NCBI GenBank assembly: GCA_015501585.1
Contig: JADNRY010000281.1
Location: 1 to 64,000, forward strand
From: Rhodocollybia butyracea
Lineage: Eukaryota > Basidiomycota > Agaricomycetes > Agaricales > Omphalotaceae
DNA length: 64,000 nucleotides
Direction of reading: 5' to 3'
Shown here: in pieces, positions 44,075 to 54,458 of the stretch
How positions within the stretch are numbered: position 1 is the first letter of the stretch
Layout of the letters: each line of letters opens with the position of its first letter
Position numbers and translations under genes: made by a program
Notes under the pieces: model-generated
What the model was told of the DNA's origin: nothing
Databases searched by the model: none
The model's input: the letters and a program-made list of their open reading frames with translations, nothing else

Positions 44075-45581
44075 ATGATGGATGCAAACGAGTGTGAAAG
44101 TATACTACCCGATTCTATACAATCAATTCTTGTGTATGTGCGGACCGCCGTACAATCAGCCTGGATCGAAACAATTGTAAGTAATATCACCCCATCTGGT
44201 ACTTCCTGGTCACCGATTTTATAGCTTCAGTTGACGTTCCTTCTTCATGGTACGTTGCTCACCTTCCTGAATCCTGAGAGTACTAACTATGAGGACTAGG
44301 TGTTTACACTGTACTAGTTTGGCTCTATATGATTCTACAGTTCTACAAGCACCCGGGGCATAAGCGGCCCCTCATCTATCGGATCTCCATCCCTCTACTT
44401 TATTTCATCGTTATGCTTATCACCATCATTGGGACAGTAGATACCTATCTGGGATGGATCTCAAACATCACGATTGAAAGCACATTTGACTGTCCGTTGA
44501 AAACGCCTGATACTAACTATCGCACCTGGCTACAACTTGGGTAAGCACTTGGGATCGAGTTGTCGACATTAATTTTAGCTGACAAGCTAACATTATTTCT
44601 CTTATAGCGTTGTAGGCAATGTCCTGTACCTAATCGCAAGGTGAGAGTAAATCAAATTTTGTAATACTCCTTTGACATATGCATTTCGGTCGTAACTTGT
44701 GCATCTCCATAGCAATCTGGCGGATGTTATACTAGTGGGTGCACAGTGCTTACATCGATTATTTTATGGACTGGGACTGAGTTCATCCAGATATGTCAAT
44801 GTTATATTATCTGGGATCATCGGAAGTCCATCATTGTGCTTCCAATGGTTTTTTGTGCTTTAAATCTTGGTAAAAGTCCCATCACTGAAGTCAGATATCT
44901 GTGTGCTGTATGCCAACTTGTCCCAGGTTGTGGAGTCATCGGTATGATTCTTCTGGAGCACTCTGGGCCGCCAGAAACTCCCCGACCTACCATAACATTG
45001 AAGTCCGCGGCACGATGATCACACTCGCCGTAACTGGGCTCGCGTTTCTGTCGAACTTGCTTCTAACTTTGCTCATAGGTACGTGTACTTTGAGCGATTA
45101 AACTTTGTTCAAGCTCCAGACTAATCGGTAATTCTCATAGCAGGCAGAATTTGGTCAATCACTCGGCACAGCAATGAATACCGAGCTTTCAGCCAAAGTA
45201 AAAGAATTCGGCGCCTCGTTGCCATCATGTATGGTGGAGTCCCTTATCTACGTTGCATTATGATTGATGCTTCCTTTATTTACAGTGTGGAATCAGGAGT
45301 CTTGTTGCCAGCCTCGTTGCTAGTGGCCGTGGTGGTTTCGCTCCTTTCGCATGTAGAGCCTGACGAATTGATGCCCTTACTTGCCCAAGTAATGGTAAGA
45401 AAAAATCAAATATGGCGAAAGTCCTTTGCCAGTGTCTGAGAATAGTTTTTAGGGAATTGCTCCAACGCTGATGATGGTTCGCATTGACCTGGATGTATCA
45501 AATGTAGGATGCTCATCCTCCGAGTCGCACAGGGGCCGCGTTTGCTCCTCCAGTGGGCTGCCCACTGGAGAAGCAAATTAA
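44075..45581 (+). CDS. Multi-pass membrane protein of a basidiomycete family
   Basis: Exons traced: 44075-44176, 44225-44249, 44300-44540, 44608-44640, 44713-44734, 44791-44869, then coding to 45078, 45142-45228, 45286-45394 and 45453-45581. Hydrophobic helices include VYTVLVWLYMIL, LLYFIVMLITIIG, VVGNVLYLIA, SIIVLPMVFCALNL, MITLAVTGLAFLSNLLLTLLIAG and GVLLPASLLVAVVVSLL, about seven in all. A CYIIWDHRKS motif and RIWSITRHSNEYR loop are typical of uncharacterised Agaricomycete receptor-like proteins. The join after 44869 is uncertain: the canonical acceptor at 44926 shifts the frame, while GAG at 44958 keeps it. Either a weak acceptor is used or a frameshift exists. The C-terminal end is Ser/Cys rich and overlaps a palindrome. 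Confidence 0.65.
45541..45577. repeat. 37-bp palindrome at the 3' end of the membrane-protein gene
   Basis: CTCCAGTGGGC and its inverted copy flank one T, and the pairing extends outward to TTTGCT/AGCAAA with one mismatch. It can form a very stable hairpin over the last codons. Confidence 0.9.
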
Positions 45582-46252
45582 AATACTTAATCATTGGGGC
45601 CATAGTATTTATATCTTACTTTGACTTCTTCCCAGTTCTGTTAGCGGATGTTAGCGGATGCAGAGCATTTGTCCTTATTGAAATAGATACTCTGTACTTC
45701 CAGGTCAATATCCATTACTTTGATGCTCCTGATTGAATCAATGAATGTCGATCTTCATATGCGTCTAAGTATGAGTCTTTATTTAGTATTTTGTACAAAT
45801 ATTTATAGTATATAAGTTCTGCACTTGTACTGGGACAAAATAATAACATTTGGATCCAAACCACCATCTCTATTCCAGTGCTTCGGATGGCTATATCTCG
45901 GGCAGGTCCCCCGCCGAACCAAGCTGTTGATCTATCGATATATCTATACATATATCAGCTGGCTTCTGTGTAAATATCTGCCCATTTCCGTCCAGATCAG
46001 GTCAGATAGAGTTTGGACAAGTAGGGTGGGGATAGACACTGCTAGAGACATCTGTTGAAAAGTCTATGCGTTCAAAGGTATCTGACGTAAATTGAGACCT
46101 GACTCGGAAATGGCCAGAATATAAAGCGGGGAACTTAGGAGTCCGATGTGACTTGACTCCATCAATTGTGTGAGCTAGGAACAAGCCCAAAGATACATAA
46201 AAGCTTGCCAGATGTCACTGACGCTCATTACACCCACCTACTATTAATCACC
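45582..46252. other. No gene recognised
   Basis: AT-rich spacer before paralog 3. A GTTAGCGGAT pair repeats directly at about 45641-45660. The last about 100 bp resembles the sequence before paralog 2 (ACAAGCC..AAGATACATAAAA). Confidence 0.4.
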
Positions 46253-46872
46253 ATGTCCGACTTCGATGGCTGCTTCTGCTTCGACGGTGAGTATCCAAGG
46301 TCTTAATCAACACGGCTATTAATAGTGCCCATTTATTTAGTCTGCGATCCTGTTGAGCTGAGTCGGTGTCGTGAGTATATGCCACCCATTCCGACTTCAA
46401 GTGTCTTGCATCTTTCCTTTCTTTCTTCTTTTCCCTCCACCTCGGGTTCGAATAATTTGTAACTGACATATGGGCTCTTCAGTGTTCCCCTGCTGTCATC
46501 ATAAGAGGCTAGCTGACGAGGTGGATGAACTGTCGAGTACTCGGGTTAGGAACAACACCACCGAAAGACACGAATCAAAGCCAAAGTCGAATCAGAGTCA
46601 ATCTCTGGATCAACCCGAACCAAACAGTGCTCTCCTGGCCTTAGGTATGCATAAATTCTGCTAGTCAGGTGTGTGGTTGAACCAACTAATTCACTATATG
46701 CACTCCGTTTTCAGGACAGCCTGAGCTACAGGCTCAGCAGGGGCAGAACCCAGAAGGATCGAGTCAGGAGGCAAGATTGGCTAATCCGTCTCCGCCGCCA
46801 TCCGTACCCAGGCACACAAGGCAACCGTCCAGTGGACCTGTCATGGAAATGCTGCCCAACCGGCCATCATGA
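46253..46872 (+). CDS. Small Cys-rich paralog 3
   Basis: Four exons with GTGAGT, GTGAGT and GTATGC donors join in phase and encode about 122 residues. Sequence order: MSDFDGCFCFD, VCDPVELSRC, FPCCHHKRLADEVDELSST, RHESKPKSNQSQSLDQPE, then QPELQAQQGQNPEGSSQ and PSPPPSVPRHTRQPSSGP ending RPS at TGA 46872. It is the cleanest member of the local family and matches paralog 2 over its whole length, about half identical by eye. The CC pair and early Cys residues are conserved; the tail is low-complexity Gln/Pro/Ser. Family and role are not recognised. Confidence 0.68.
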
Positions 46873-47348
46873 TATGACAGAACCCGCAGACGTATAGAGA
46901 TTTGGGAATGAGAATGGGATTCAAGAAGACTGTGGTGATCGACCTGGGTTAGGCTAGGGTTCATTCACTATTTGTTAGTTATGTATTTTGATAAACTTCT
47001 GATAATCCTCGCTTTTCTTTTTCGGCGTTTCACCGGAGACCATGGGACCTCTAGCTTTCGACCCTCAGCTTCAACGGAGACTCTACTCACCCGAGGGCCG
47101 AATTGATGCTAGGAGATCCTCTCCAAATGCCGTTGAACCGAAAATACGGCGCCAAATCTTCTGATAAATACCGAACGCTAGTCCTCTCCTATCGTAAGGG
47201 TTCTCGTTCCGGATTACTTATAGTATAGCACAACGCCCGTCAAACTCCCCTGTTGATAGACAGAGCAAGTGTATGACTTTGTTGTATCCCTGTATGTGCC
47301 GGCTATGTGTGCCCCCGCGCCATGCGGATGCACACAATCAACTCCACT
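46873..47348. other. Spacer after paralog 3
   Basis: Homologous in part to the spacer after paralog 2 (see 42541-43146). No gene is supported. Confidence 0.45.
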
Positions 47349-47591
47349 GTGGACACCATTGATAGACGCTTTTTTATGGAGATCTAGCCCGGGCGGTAGT
47401 CTCTAGTGGGTTTGGTTTATTAAGTGTTTAAACTAGATGTTTACCTCTTAAAATATGAAACAACCGCCCTTGTCCTTCGAGTTTCGGCCAGCAAAATCAC
47501 CTATAAAACCTTTACCTTTTGCTCGGTTAGACAATCCGGAGACGGTAGATCTGAGCGTAGTAATCCCGGCAGATAATGAAGCGGACGCCTA
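47349..47591 (+). pseudogene. ALG5-3: degenerate 5' relic
   Basis: The piece starts GTGGACACCATTGATA (ATG changed to GTG) and keeps TTTTTTATGGAG, GTGGGTTTGGTTTA, ATGAAACAACCG and the exon-2 stretch AAATCACC..AAAACC..TACC..GGTTAGAC, GTAGATCTGAGCGTAGTAATCCC. It matches 50163-50600 with the middle deleted. It ends where VIPAYNE would be (here VIPADNEAD). No catalytic part remains. Confidence 0.7.
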
Positions 47592-47894
47592 TAGCATCTA
47601 CTATTATGGAATATCTTACTTGGGATCGCGGTGAGGGGGACATGGAGAAGGAGGCGAACGTTTGATAGTACTATATAATATTGAGCTTTACAGACACTTT
47701 TCGGCGCAGGCCGCGCAGCTTTTTTTTTCTTTTTTTCGATGGAGCTGCAGGACGTGTTGATTGGCTAGGCTGGGGTCACAGAAGTTGTGGCCGGGGGGGT
47801 TCCCATGAGTGAACGATTTTCTTCACTTTCGAGAATTCCGGTATACCAGATGGACCAGGTGGGGGTTAGCGCTCTTGGCAGCGCTAATCTAGCC

Positions 47895-48720
47895 TATAAC
47901 GTACCAGAAACGTACACCAGAAGGGAAGAACCAGGAAGCTTCTAAAGGCCCTCTGGATAACGATAGGAAGCCTCCTCGTAAACGTGCCAGAACCCAAAGA
48001 ATTGTTGAAGAAAACGACGAAACACCTCCTTTTTGGAAGAGGAAATTTAGATGTCTTTCAGCCCAACCAGGGTTTCTACAGCGATTGGCCAACGATGTTC
48101 CTCTGGATATCATTCACGAGGTATGTATGTCATAGACTCAGACTAAGCTTTTCTCAGCTTAAGGATATTGTATTTATATTGTACTGATATTGTACTATTA
48201 TCCTAGATATTCTGTCGCCTTGACCCAGACGACCTTCTCCGTCTAGCTAGGACATCCAAGAATCTCCGCTGCATCCTCATGAGCAAAACCTCCGAGTTCG
48301 TTTGATGTTCCGCACGTCTGAACGTTGAGGGTCTTCCTTATCTTCCGGATGACTTGAATGAACCTCAGTACGCTCGTTTACTTTGTGAGCGTTATTGTTA
48401 TGTGAGTACCTTTGGTCCTTGTGTAGGGATTGTCATTGGACAAGTGCCTTTTGCTGTCTACAGGTCTGCCGGCAGAAAGAGTGTGATAATGTATTCTGGA
48501 TTTTTCGAGCCAGGGTTTGTGAGCGATGTGCCGCTTCGTAGGTCTTTCATTTCATTCTTCTCTTTTATTTGCTGAGCTTGCGCCAATTGATACCTAGGCT
48601 TCCTCTATATGATAAGAAATACTTGTGTGAGCAGCCGCGAGCATATCGTGACCTGAGTATCTTGCCGTCCGAATCTTTTGTAATCGGGAATTGTAAGCTC
48701 TATTCATCTTTATCCACACC
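47895..48720 (+). pseudogene. F-box protein gene with nonsense mutation
   Basis: An exon to 48120 codes a basic region (KPPRKRARTQRIVEEND), KRKFRCLSAQPGFLQRLANDVPLDIIHE; the next from 48207 codes IFCRLDPDDLLRLARTSK, CILMSKTSEFV. This is the usual F-box of Agaricomycete proteins (PLDII.EIF..LDP.DLL.LART.K). A TGA at 48303-48305 stands where the family has Trp (FVWK.AR.N). The frame then continues ARLNVEGLPYLPDDLNEPQYARLL, and after an intron CRQKECDNVFWIFRARVCERC, the Cys-rich element that follows the F-box in relatives. Such proteins recruit targets to SCF ubiquitin ligases. With this stop only the F-box would be made. The true N-terminus and C-terminus were not found. Confidence 0.65.
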
Positions 48721-50049
48721 TGGCCTTCATACTTTCTAAGCGACGAAACTTGTCGGGAGTAACAAATGGGCCAAACGATTTAGAGAGGAATTCAAAGTGT
48801 TGAAATTCAACGCGATGAATGGATTTCTTGTGAAGCCTTCAGTTTCTATTATCTACCGTGGTCTGCACATACTTGGTGGAACATTACTTATAGCATGTCA
48901 GCTTGTGCGAGAAATGGTATCACTCTGTGTTGCGACGTAAGGGTGAGCTTGAACGGAAACGGAGGGATCACGACTAAGTGTTTTCTTCACCCTTCTCACT
49001 TTAGGTAGCACCTCGTTAATCTGTTCAAATTTTTTCCTTCCCCTCAGCATATATTGGAGTTGGCTGCAGGTTTCTAGTCCAGAACAACGATAGAGGTATT
49101 TTCCCGGGGTTCAGTCAATATACAATTATTACGAGCTGCCCTGATAGTATACGCACAAAATTTTACCAATGGCTACTATTTCGTGGACCTACCTTTCGAA
49201 ACTGTTTGATGAGGTACTAGGTTCTCCTTTTGCTTTCGTGCCAATATGAATTTGCGACGCTAAGTGCCCTTCACCTATGTATCGATGCATAGGAGACTGC
49301 GGCTACGTCTATACCTGATAATGAACTGGTAGTCTCATAAGTGGTTTCATAGTGAGAACGTACCTTACTACTCTCGATTTAATTTTGTCGTCAACTCTCC
49401 TTCTCCTTCCGGTTTTCTTCCTACAGTCCAATACCTACTGATCCAACGTGAGTGTCCACCATCGGCAAAAGATTGTGTGTACACACAGCACATTGGCTCC
49501 GAGCGAGCTGGACTCCTACCTCGCGACCTGCCTCGAACATTGGGATCCCTCCAGATAGTGAGAGACGATTTGTGGCAGAAGATGCCGGATTGAAAAGTTC
49601 CAGACAGGTTATATTGCTCCGCCAGTGAGGTGTGTACGACCCAAGGTTCTGCTACCAGCCGGATCCATATCATATTCCCCATCACTCACCAAAAATGGCA
49701 CCAGCAATGTATCACATCATAAATCACCTGTCAGTGCTAATTGTCGGCAAGTATACGCACGCACTCCCAGCAAGAGGAATAGTAACTAGTTGGCGTTGAG
49801 GCTCTGATAGTATGACGTTTTCGTAGATGGGATAAATACTAAAGGTTGTCCAGCAGTGGTCACTAGAAAAACAAGATTCCGTTCCCCGGGTGAGGTTAGT
49901 GACCAGCGATACCAAGCTTATGAAGGTCAAAAATAATATATGAGTTTTGCAAGACGAACGCGTTCCACGTATCACGCGTTGCCGTTATTCCCACGGTACC
50001 CGTGCCAGCTCATTTCATTCGTTCTCTTTCTCCTCCACGTCCTGCTCAG
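48721..50049. other. No gene recognised
   Basis: The first part may hold decayed C-terminal exons of the F-box gene. A 105-codon minus ORF at 49368-49685 has no motif. The right end meets the ALG5 upstream repeat. Confidence 0.35.
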
Positions 50050-50162
50050 CCAGGATTCCTAGACTCGCAAAATCTTCTCGTTCTGATCACTACGGCGAAT
50101 TTAAACGCATGCTGACGTGATTTTGCTCAAAAAAAGATATCTGCTCTCGGTCCCTTGCGGTT

Positions 50163-51493
50163 ATGGACACCATTGATACCCCGACGCTTTTTTATGGAGG
50201 TTTGGTTGTAGTTGCTAGCGGGTTTGGTTTAGTAAGTGCTCAGAGTAGATATTTTTCTTCTTATGTAAAAGTAAAAGATGAAACAACCGTTTTATCATCC
50301 TTGTTCTTCGAGCTTCGAGCCCATCTTTTAAATGTTGCGCGTCGAAGTGCTGACGATAACTGCTGGGTCTGGTTCTATGAACTTCTGAACTTCTTCTGTT
50401 CTCAACCCTTGAATATAATTGACGTTAACCATCTTTTTCTAGTTATACCTCCTCCTACTCATCTGGTCCCCCGCACCCATTATAACCCGCTCCTCAGAAA
50501 CATTCTACCGGTCAGCGAAATCACCTACAAAACCCCTACCCTTAACTCGGCTAGACGACGCGGCAACGGTCGATCTAAGCGTGGTAATCCCAGCGTATAA
50601 TGAAGTGGAGCGGTTGCCTATTATGCTGGAACAAACTATCGCGCATCTAGAAAGCGTGAACGTGCAGCGGAGGAACTCGGCGAAGAAGGGAAAGGGGACC
50701 AAAACTAATTCAAAGGAAGAATCGAAATCTCGTCCTCGGACATACGAGCTCCTTATCATCGACGACGGCTCGATCGACAAAACCCCTGAAATTTCTCTTT
50801 CACTCGCACAATCCACCTACCCACAAATCGACATCAAAATCATCACGATGGCGGAAAACCAGGGGAAAGGCGCTGTGGTGCGGCATGGGATGCTGTACAG
50901 CGGTGGCAGACAGCTGTTGATGGTCGATGCGGATGGGGCTACACGGTTTGAAGACCTCGAGCCTTTATGGGATGCTATGGAAGAGATCACGGGTGGAGAC
51001 GAGGGCGGCGAAGGTGTAGTCGTTGGAAGTAGAGCTCATATGGTCAAAAGTGAAGCAGTAGTCAAGGTTCGTTCAATCTCATCTACAATCTCATCTAGAA
51101 ACACTCGGCCTCACCGATATCCCTATCTCCCAGCGTTCCTTCATCCGCAACATGCTCATGCGCTCGCTCCACACGCTCCTCCTCCTCGTCGGCGTCGGAC
51201 ACATCCGCGACACACAATGCGGGTTCAAACTATTCTCCCGCCCCGCCGCGCGGAAACTCTTCCCGCACCAACACCTCCCATCGTGGATGTTCGACGTCGA
51301 GCTCCTGCTCCTTGCGAAGGCGCAGGACATTCCTGTGCGGGAGGTGGATGTTGAGTGGCGCGAGGTCGGCGGGAGCAAGCTGAATGTGGTGAAGGCGAGT
51401 TTGGGGATGTTGAGGGATTTGGGGGTGATTAGGGGGAATATGATGTTGGGGAGGTGGGGCGTTGGGAAGGGAGGGAAGGTTAAAGTAGAGTAG
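50163..51493 (+). CDS. ALG5: ALG5-4: dolichyl-phosphate beta-glucosyltransferase, intact
   Basis: Three exons in phase: 50163-50231, 50443-51066 and 51134-51493, 350 aa. An N-terminal membrane helix is split by intron 1 (LVVVASGFGL | LYLLLLIWSPAPI). The GT2 fold follows: DLSVVIPAYNEVERLP, YELLIIDDGSIDKT, MAENQGKGAVVRHGML, the DxD-type MVDADGATRFED, and VVGSRAHMVKSEAVVKRS. The ALG5-specific end has RDTQCGFKLFSRPAARKLF, HLPSWMFDVELLLLAKAQD and EVEW-like VEWREVGGSKLN. The enzyme transfers glucose from UDP-glucose to dolichyl phosphate at the ER, supplying the glucoses of the N-glycan precursor. Length is close to yeast Alg5 (334 aa). It is the only undamaged copy seen. UBL-H follows about 140 bp downstream on the same strand. 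Confidence 0.9.
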
Positions 51494-51560
51494 AGTATAG
51501 GAGAGTAGTTTTTATACCTGTTTGAATGTATCTTTATTGGAATCTGCATTGGCATGGGCG
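51490..51560. repeat. Shared 3' cassette of ALG5 and UBL genes
   Basis: The ALG5 3' flank AGTAGTTTTTATACCTGTTT, then GTATCTTTAT and GAATCTGCATTGG recurs (reverse strand) after ALG5-2 (25470-25520) and, more diverged, after UBL-A (3010-3060), UBL-C (6480-6540), UBL-D (8545-8590) and the ALG5 fragments (13020-13075). It may contain the poly(A) signals for both gene types. Confidence 0.65.
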
Positions 51561-51989
51561 TATACAGATCGAGAAAACCAACAGATGCCGCTCTCTTTCC
51601 TCTCCTTCCTTCCTTCCTCTTCTCAGCAAACTGCCATGCCCAAGGACACCACGAAGTCAAAGACTAAACGCTCCCGTGGCCAAAAACCTTCACCAGGACG
51701 TACAGGACGTGTAATCTTCACGTACAAGTCCCGTCAAATGGCTCTAGTACCCAAACTGCTTTAGAATCGCAGTTTGTTATTTTCCAGAAGCACCTTCTTC
51801 GTATTGTGTCACTTCCAAGATTTATACATACAGGAAACAACCAAGCTTGTTCGAGAGACGTTCGAGCTCAATAACCAGCTCCCCAAGTGCGAAAATGGAA
51901 TCGCCATCGAAGTTCCGCCTTTGGCATGGACACATTTCTTATCACTTGTTACTAAGATCTCTGTGGTAACACGACACTACGGGAAGGGA

Positions 51990-52260
51990 AGTCAGTAATC
52001 CTTACTGACTAAGACAGTAATTTTGTGTAAATACAGTAATCTGTACTGTCTTTTGAAGGACAGTTGTATTTAATGTCATCGAGGACAGTTATGCCTACTG
52101 TCCTTTTTTGTGGGCAGTAACATGTACTGTCCATATTTTTATGGTCAGTTATATGGACTGACCATACTCTATGGTCAGTCATATTGACTGTCTGGTCAGT
52201 TACATGGACTGTCCATATTCCATGGTCAGTTATTGTAACTGTCATTATTCCAAATGTCAG
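51990..52260. repeat. Left subterminal repeat array
   Basis: About ten units of 20-30 bp, each with GG(T/A)CAGT, a short A/T-rich spacer, and (G)ACTGTCC or GACTGACC, so every unit is a small interrupted palindrome. Confidence 0.85.
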
Positions 52261-52981
52261 TTTGCTCTTACATCTCTAAGAGGAGGCAACAAGCAGCTAA
52301 AAATGTTTAAAAAAACGTAGTGAAGTAATATATTATATCAATGACTCTGCCACTTATTCGGTCAAACACAATTAAGTATATGCCCTGGTCAAACATATGT
52401 AAAGCAGAATACCTGCAGTAACTGATCACAGCCGGGGAACACTACCGCTACGCTACATACATACATATAATCATCATAATCTGTAACGCCGGTTCACGGA
52501 AAGGCTTCCAGCGGCAAGCACTAAGTAGAACAATTACTATAATACTTATACGCATACGTAGACAGTTCAATACAGAAAGGGTAAATGCGACATACACCAA
52601 GGATGCTCCTTCATCCGCTCCAGATATCCAGAATCGGCAAAATCCACAAAAAAAATTGAGCAAAGAAAGGCCCTGCATGAGAATACAGACCTCACTATGT
52701 GACAGGGTAAATATCTGGCAGTGCCGCGGGAATCAAACGGGGAAGGCTTCTCGAAAGGTGTGCAGTGGCAAATGTTTTTCAAAAAAAGACAAACCTGGAA
52801 GGCTGGAAGGCTGATAAACGCTGGAGGAGAAGAGGAAAAGATGAATGTGACAGTAAAACCGGAAGTACAGTTCAGTGTTTGAAGGAGCATGATTAAAGAC
52901 ACTGTGGTCTGTAAACCCATAACTCAGACAGCAACGAAAGCCAAGTTGGCTTGTGGAGGAGAGTGAAATGGCGAGGTTAGA

Positions 52982-53133
52982 TGTAACGCCTACGGCACGT
53001 TCATTGCCGTTAGCGCCGATATTACATAATTAGTTCACTCTTATCCTCGTACCACATACTCGTTTCGGTCTATTTCTCTAATAGAACGAGATCTTGCTCA
53101 TGGTCTGAGGCATTAAGAGTCAGGGCTCTTACA
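52982..53133 (+). repeat. 5' LTR
   Basis: Same sequence as 54307-54458; ends form the short inverted repeat TGTAA/TTACA. Confidence 0.92.
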
Positions 53134-53176
53134 CTTTTTTGAGCAACCTTGTCCTGAATAGGACTATTACAGCAAT

Positions 53177-54211
53177 ATGACCACACAACAGCACAACTCA
53201 AGCCATGACTCTGTCATGGCTCTGGCTTACTCTTTTCTTTCTCAAATCCTTTCTATGTTCCCTCATGATCCTCTCTCACACATCTCTGGGATCCTGGACT
53301 TCTCCTCCCAGGGAATTCAACAGCTGCTAGTCAACTTTAAGCAGCTCTGGGAACAACATGGTCTTTCAGTGGCTGGTAAGAATTTGGCAGAGGCAGTGGT
53401 GCAGGATTCAACATTAAGATGTTGCTGGGCAGTGAAGGAAGAAGGTTTCCAGGCAGAGGTCTGTTTTCAGATGATAGAGTCTATTAAGAGACTGGGAGAA
53501 GAGTTTGGGATGGAACTGTCCAAATCTCAAACACCACCTCCTGCTCTGAGTTCTCCATCACCTTTGACCGCTCCTACTGCCTCATCACCAACTCCCACAC
53601 TCGCTTCGAATGCGTCAGACACGTCGAAATCATCTCCACATGCTCTGACATTGGTTTCACCATCCAAACCCACTCCCCCTTCACTTCGACTCCAACCAAC
53701 CTCAGAGTTTGCACGGGAGGTGGCTGAACTGCGGAAAGCAGGCCGGAAACTCGAAGTATTCATGGATAAACATGTCACGGGGCTTGAACACACAGCTGGA
53801 GCACCGCCAGCTCGTGTTCATCTCTCAAACACTCCAACCGAGTGTACACCTGTGCCTTATGTTGCCCCTGTGACTGCCGTTCCACCAACAGGCCTTCGTA
53901 AACGTGTCAAACACAACATGTATGGTGCGTTTGGTTCGCTCTTGCTTCGTTCAAGTTGTTGCCCATCCCAATCTGGTACACTCATGCCATCACCTTCACC
54001 CACTGAAACTCCCCATCACCATATTTGTGCTCCCAATCAATGCTCCCATTCATGGCGCTGGAGATCTACTGTCTCCAATGTGCCACCACCATCTCAATCT
54101 GGACTTAGTGTCAGCATCCAGAGAATCCGGCAATTTTCACAGGACACTTTCTCTTCGTCTGCACTTATGGAAATTGCCAGCATACTACATCGTACGTTAC
54201 CTATTAGATGA
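53177..54211 (+). CDS. 344-aa ORF inside the short LTR element
   Basis: An uninterrupted frame of 344 codons begins 43 bp after the 5' LTR (MTTQQHNSSHDSVMALAYSF). Residues 1-115 look helical and globular (FKQLWEQHGLSVAGKNLAEA, QMIESIKRLGEEFGMEL). About 115-180 are Pro/Ser/Thr rich (PPPALSSPSPLTAPTA). Then comes another helix (EFAREVAELRKAGRKLEVF) and a Cys/Pro-rich tail. There is no zinc knuckle, protease, RT or integrase motif. A structural (Gag-like) role or a captured host sequence are both possible. The intact frame in an otherwise non-coding element suggests it is kept or young. Not recognised. Confidence 0.6.
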   Translation: MTTQQHNSSHDSVMALAYSFLSQILSMFPHDPLSHISGILDFSSQGIQQLLVNFKQLWEQHGLSVAGKNLAEAVVQDSTLRCCWAVKEEGFQAEVCFQMIESIKRLGEEFGMELSKSQTPPPALSSPSPLTAPTASSPTPTLASNASDTSKSSPHALTLVSPSKPTPPSLRLQPTSEFAREVAELRKAGRKLEVFMDKHVTGLEHTAGAPPARVHLSNTPTECTPVPYVAPVTAVPPTGLRKRVKHNMYGAFGSLLLRSSCCPSQSGTLMPSPSPTETPHHHICAPNQCSHSWRWRSTVSNVPPPSQSGLSVSIQRIRQFSQDTFSSSALMEIASILHRTLPIR

Positions 54212-54306
54212 CTGTATGTTTCTCTTTGTTATGTTTTCCCTTTTCCATCTTTCTCTTTTGTTTTTTTTGGGTAAGATGGACCTGTGGGGTCAATCTAGGG
54301 GGCATG

Positions 54307-54458
54307 TGTAACGCCTACGGCACGTTCATTGCCGTTAGCGCCGATATTACATAATTAGTTCACTCTTATCCTCGTACCACATACTCGTTTCGGTCTATTT
54401 CTCTAATAGAACGAGATCTTGCTCATGGTCTGAGGCATTAAGAGTCAGGGCTCTTACA
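54307..54458 (+). repeat. 3' LTR
   Basis: Direct copy of 52982-53133, followed by the TTAGA duplication. Confidence 0.92.

Larger units (their letters stand above)
52982..54458 (+). mobile_element. Short LTR retrotransposon (1477 bp) with identical 152-bp LTRs
   Basis: The LTRs at 52982-53133 and 54307-54458 are identical by eye, start TGTAACGCC and end CTCTTACA. Both sides carry TTAGA (52977-52981 and 54459-54463), a perfect 5-bp target duplication. A purine-rich stretch (TCTAGGGGGCATG) precedes the right LTR. The interior is only 1.17 kb with one ORF and no reverse transcriptase or integrase, so it must move in trans, like TRIM-type elements. Identical LTRs point to recent insertion. It lies inside the CACTA-like element. 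Confidence 0.92.

Noticed and set aside
51990..52260. CRISPR-like array
   Set aside because: Units are short, variable and palindromic, lie at a transposon end in a eukaryote, and have a matching array at the other end.
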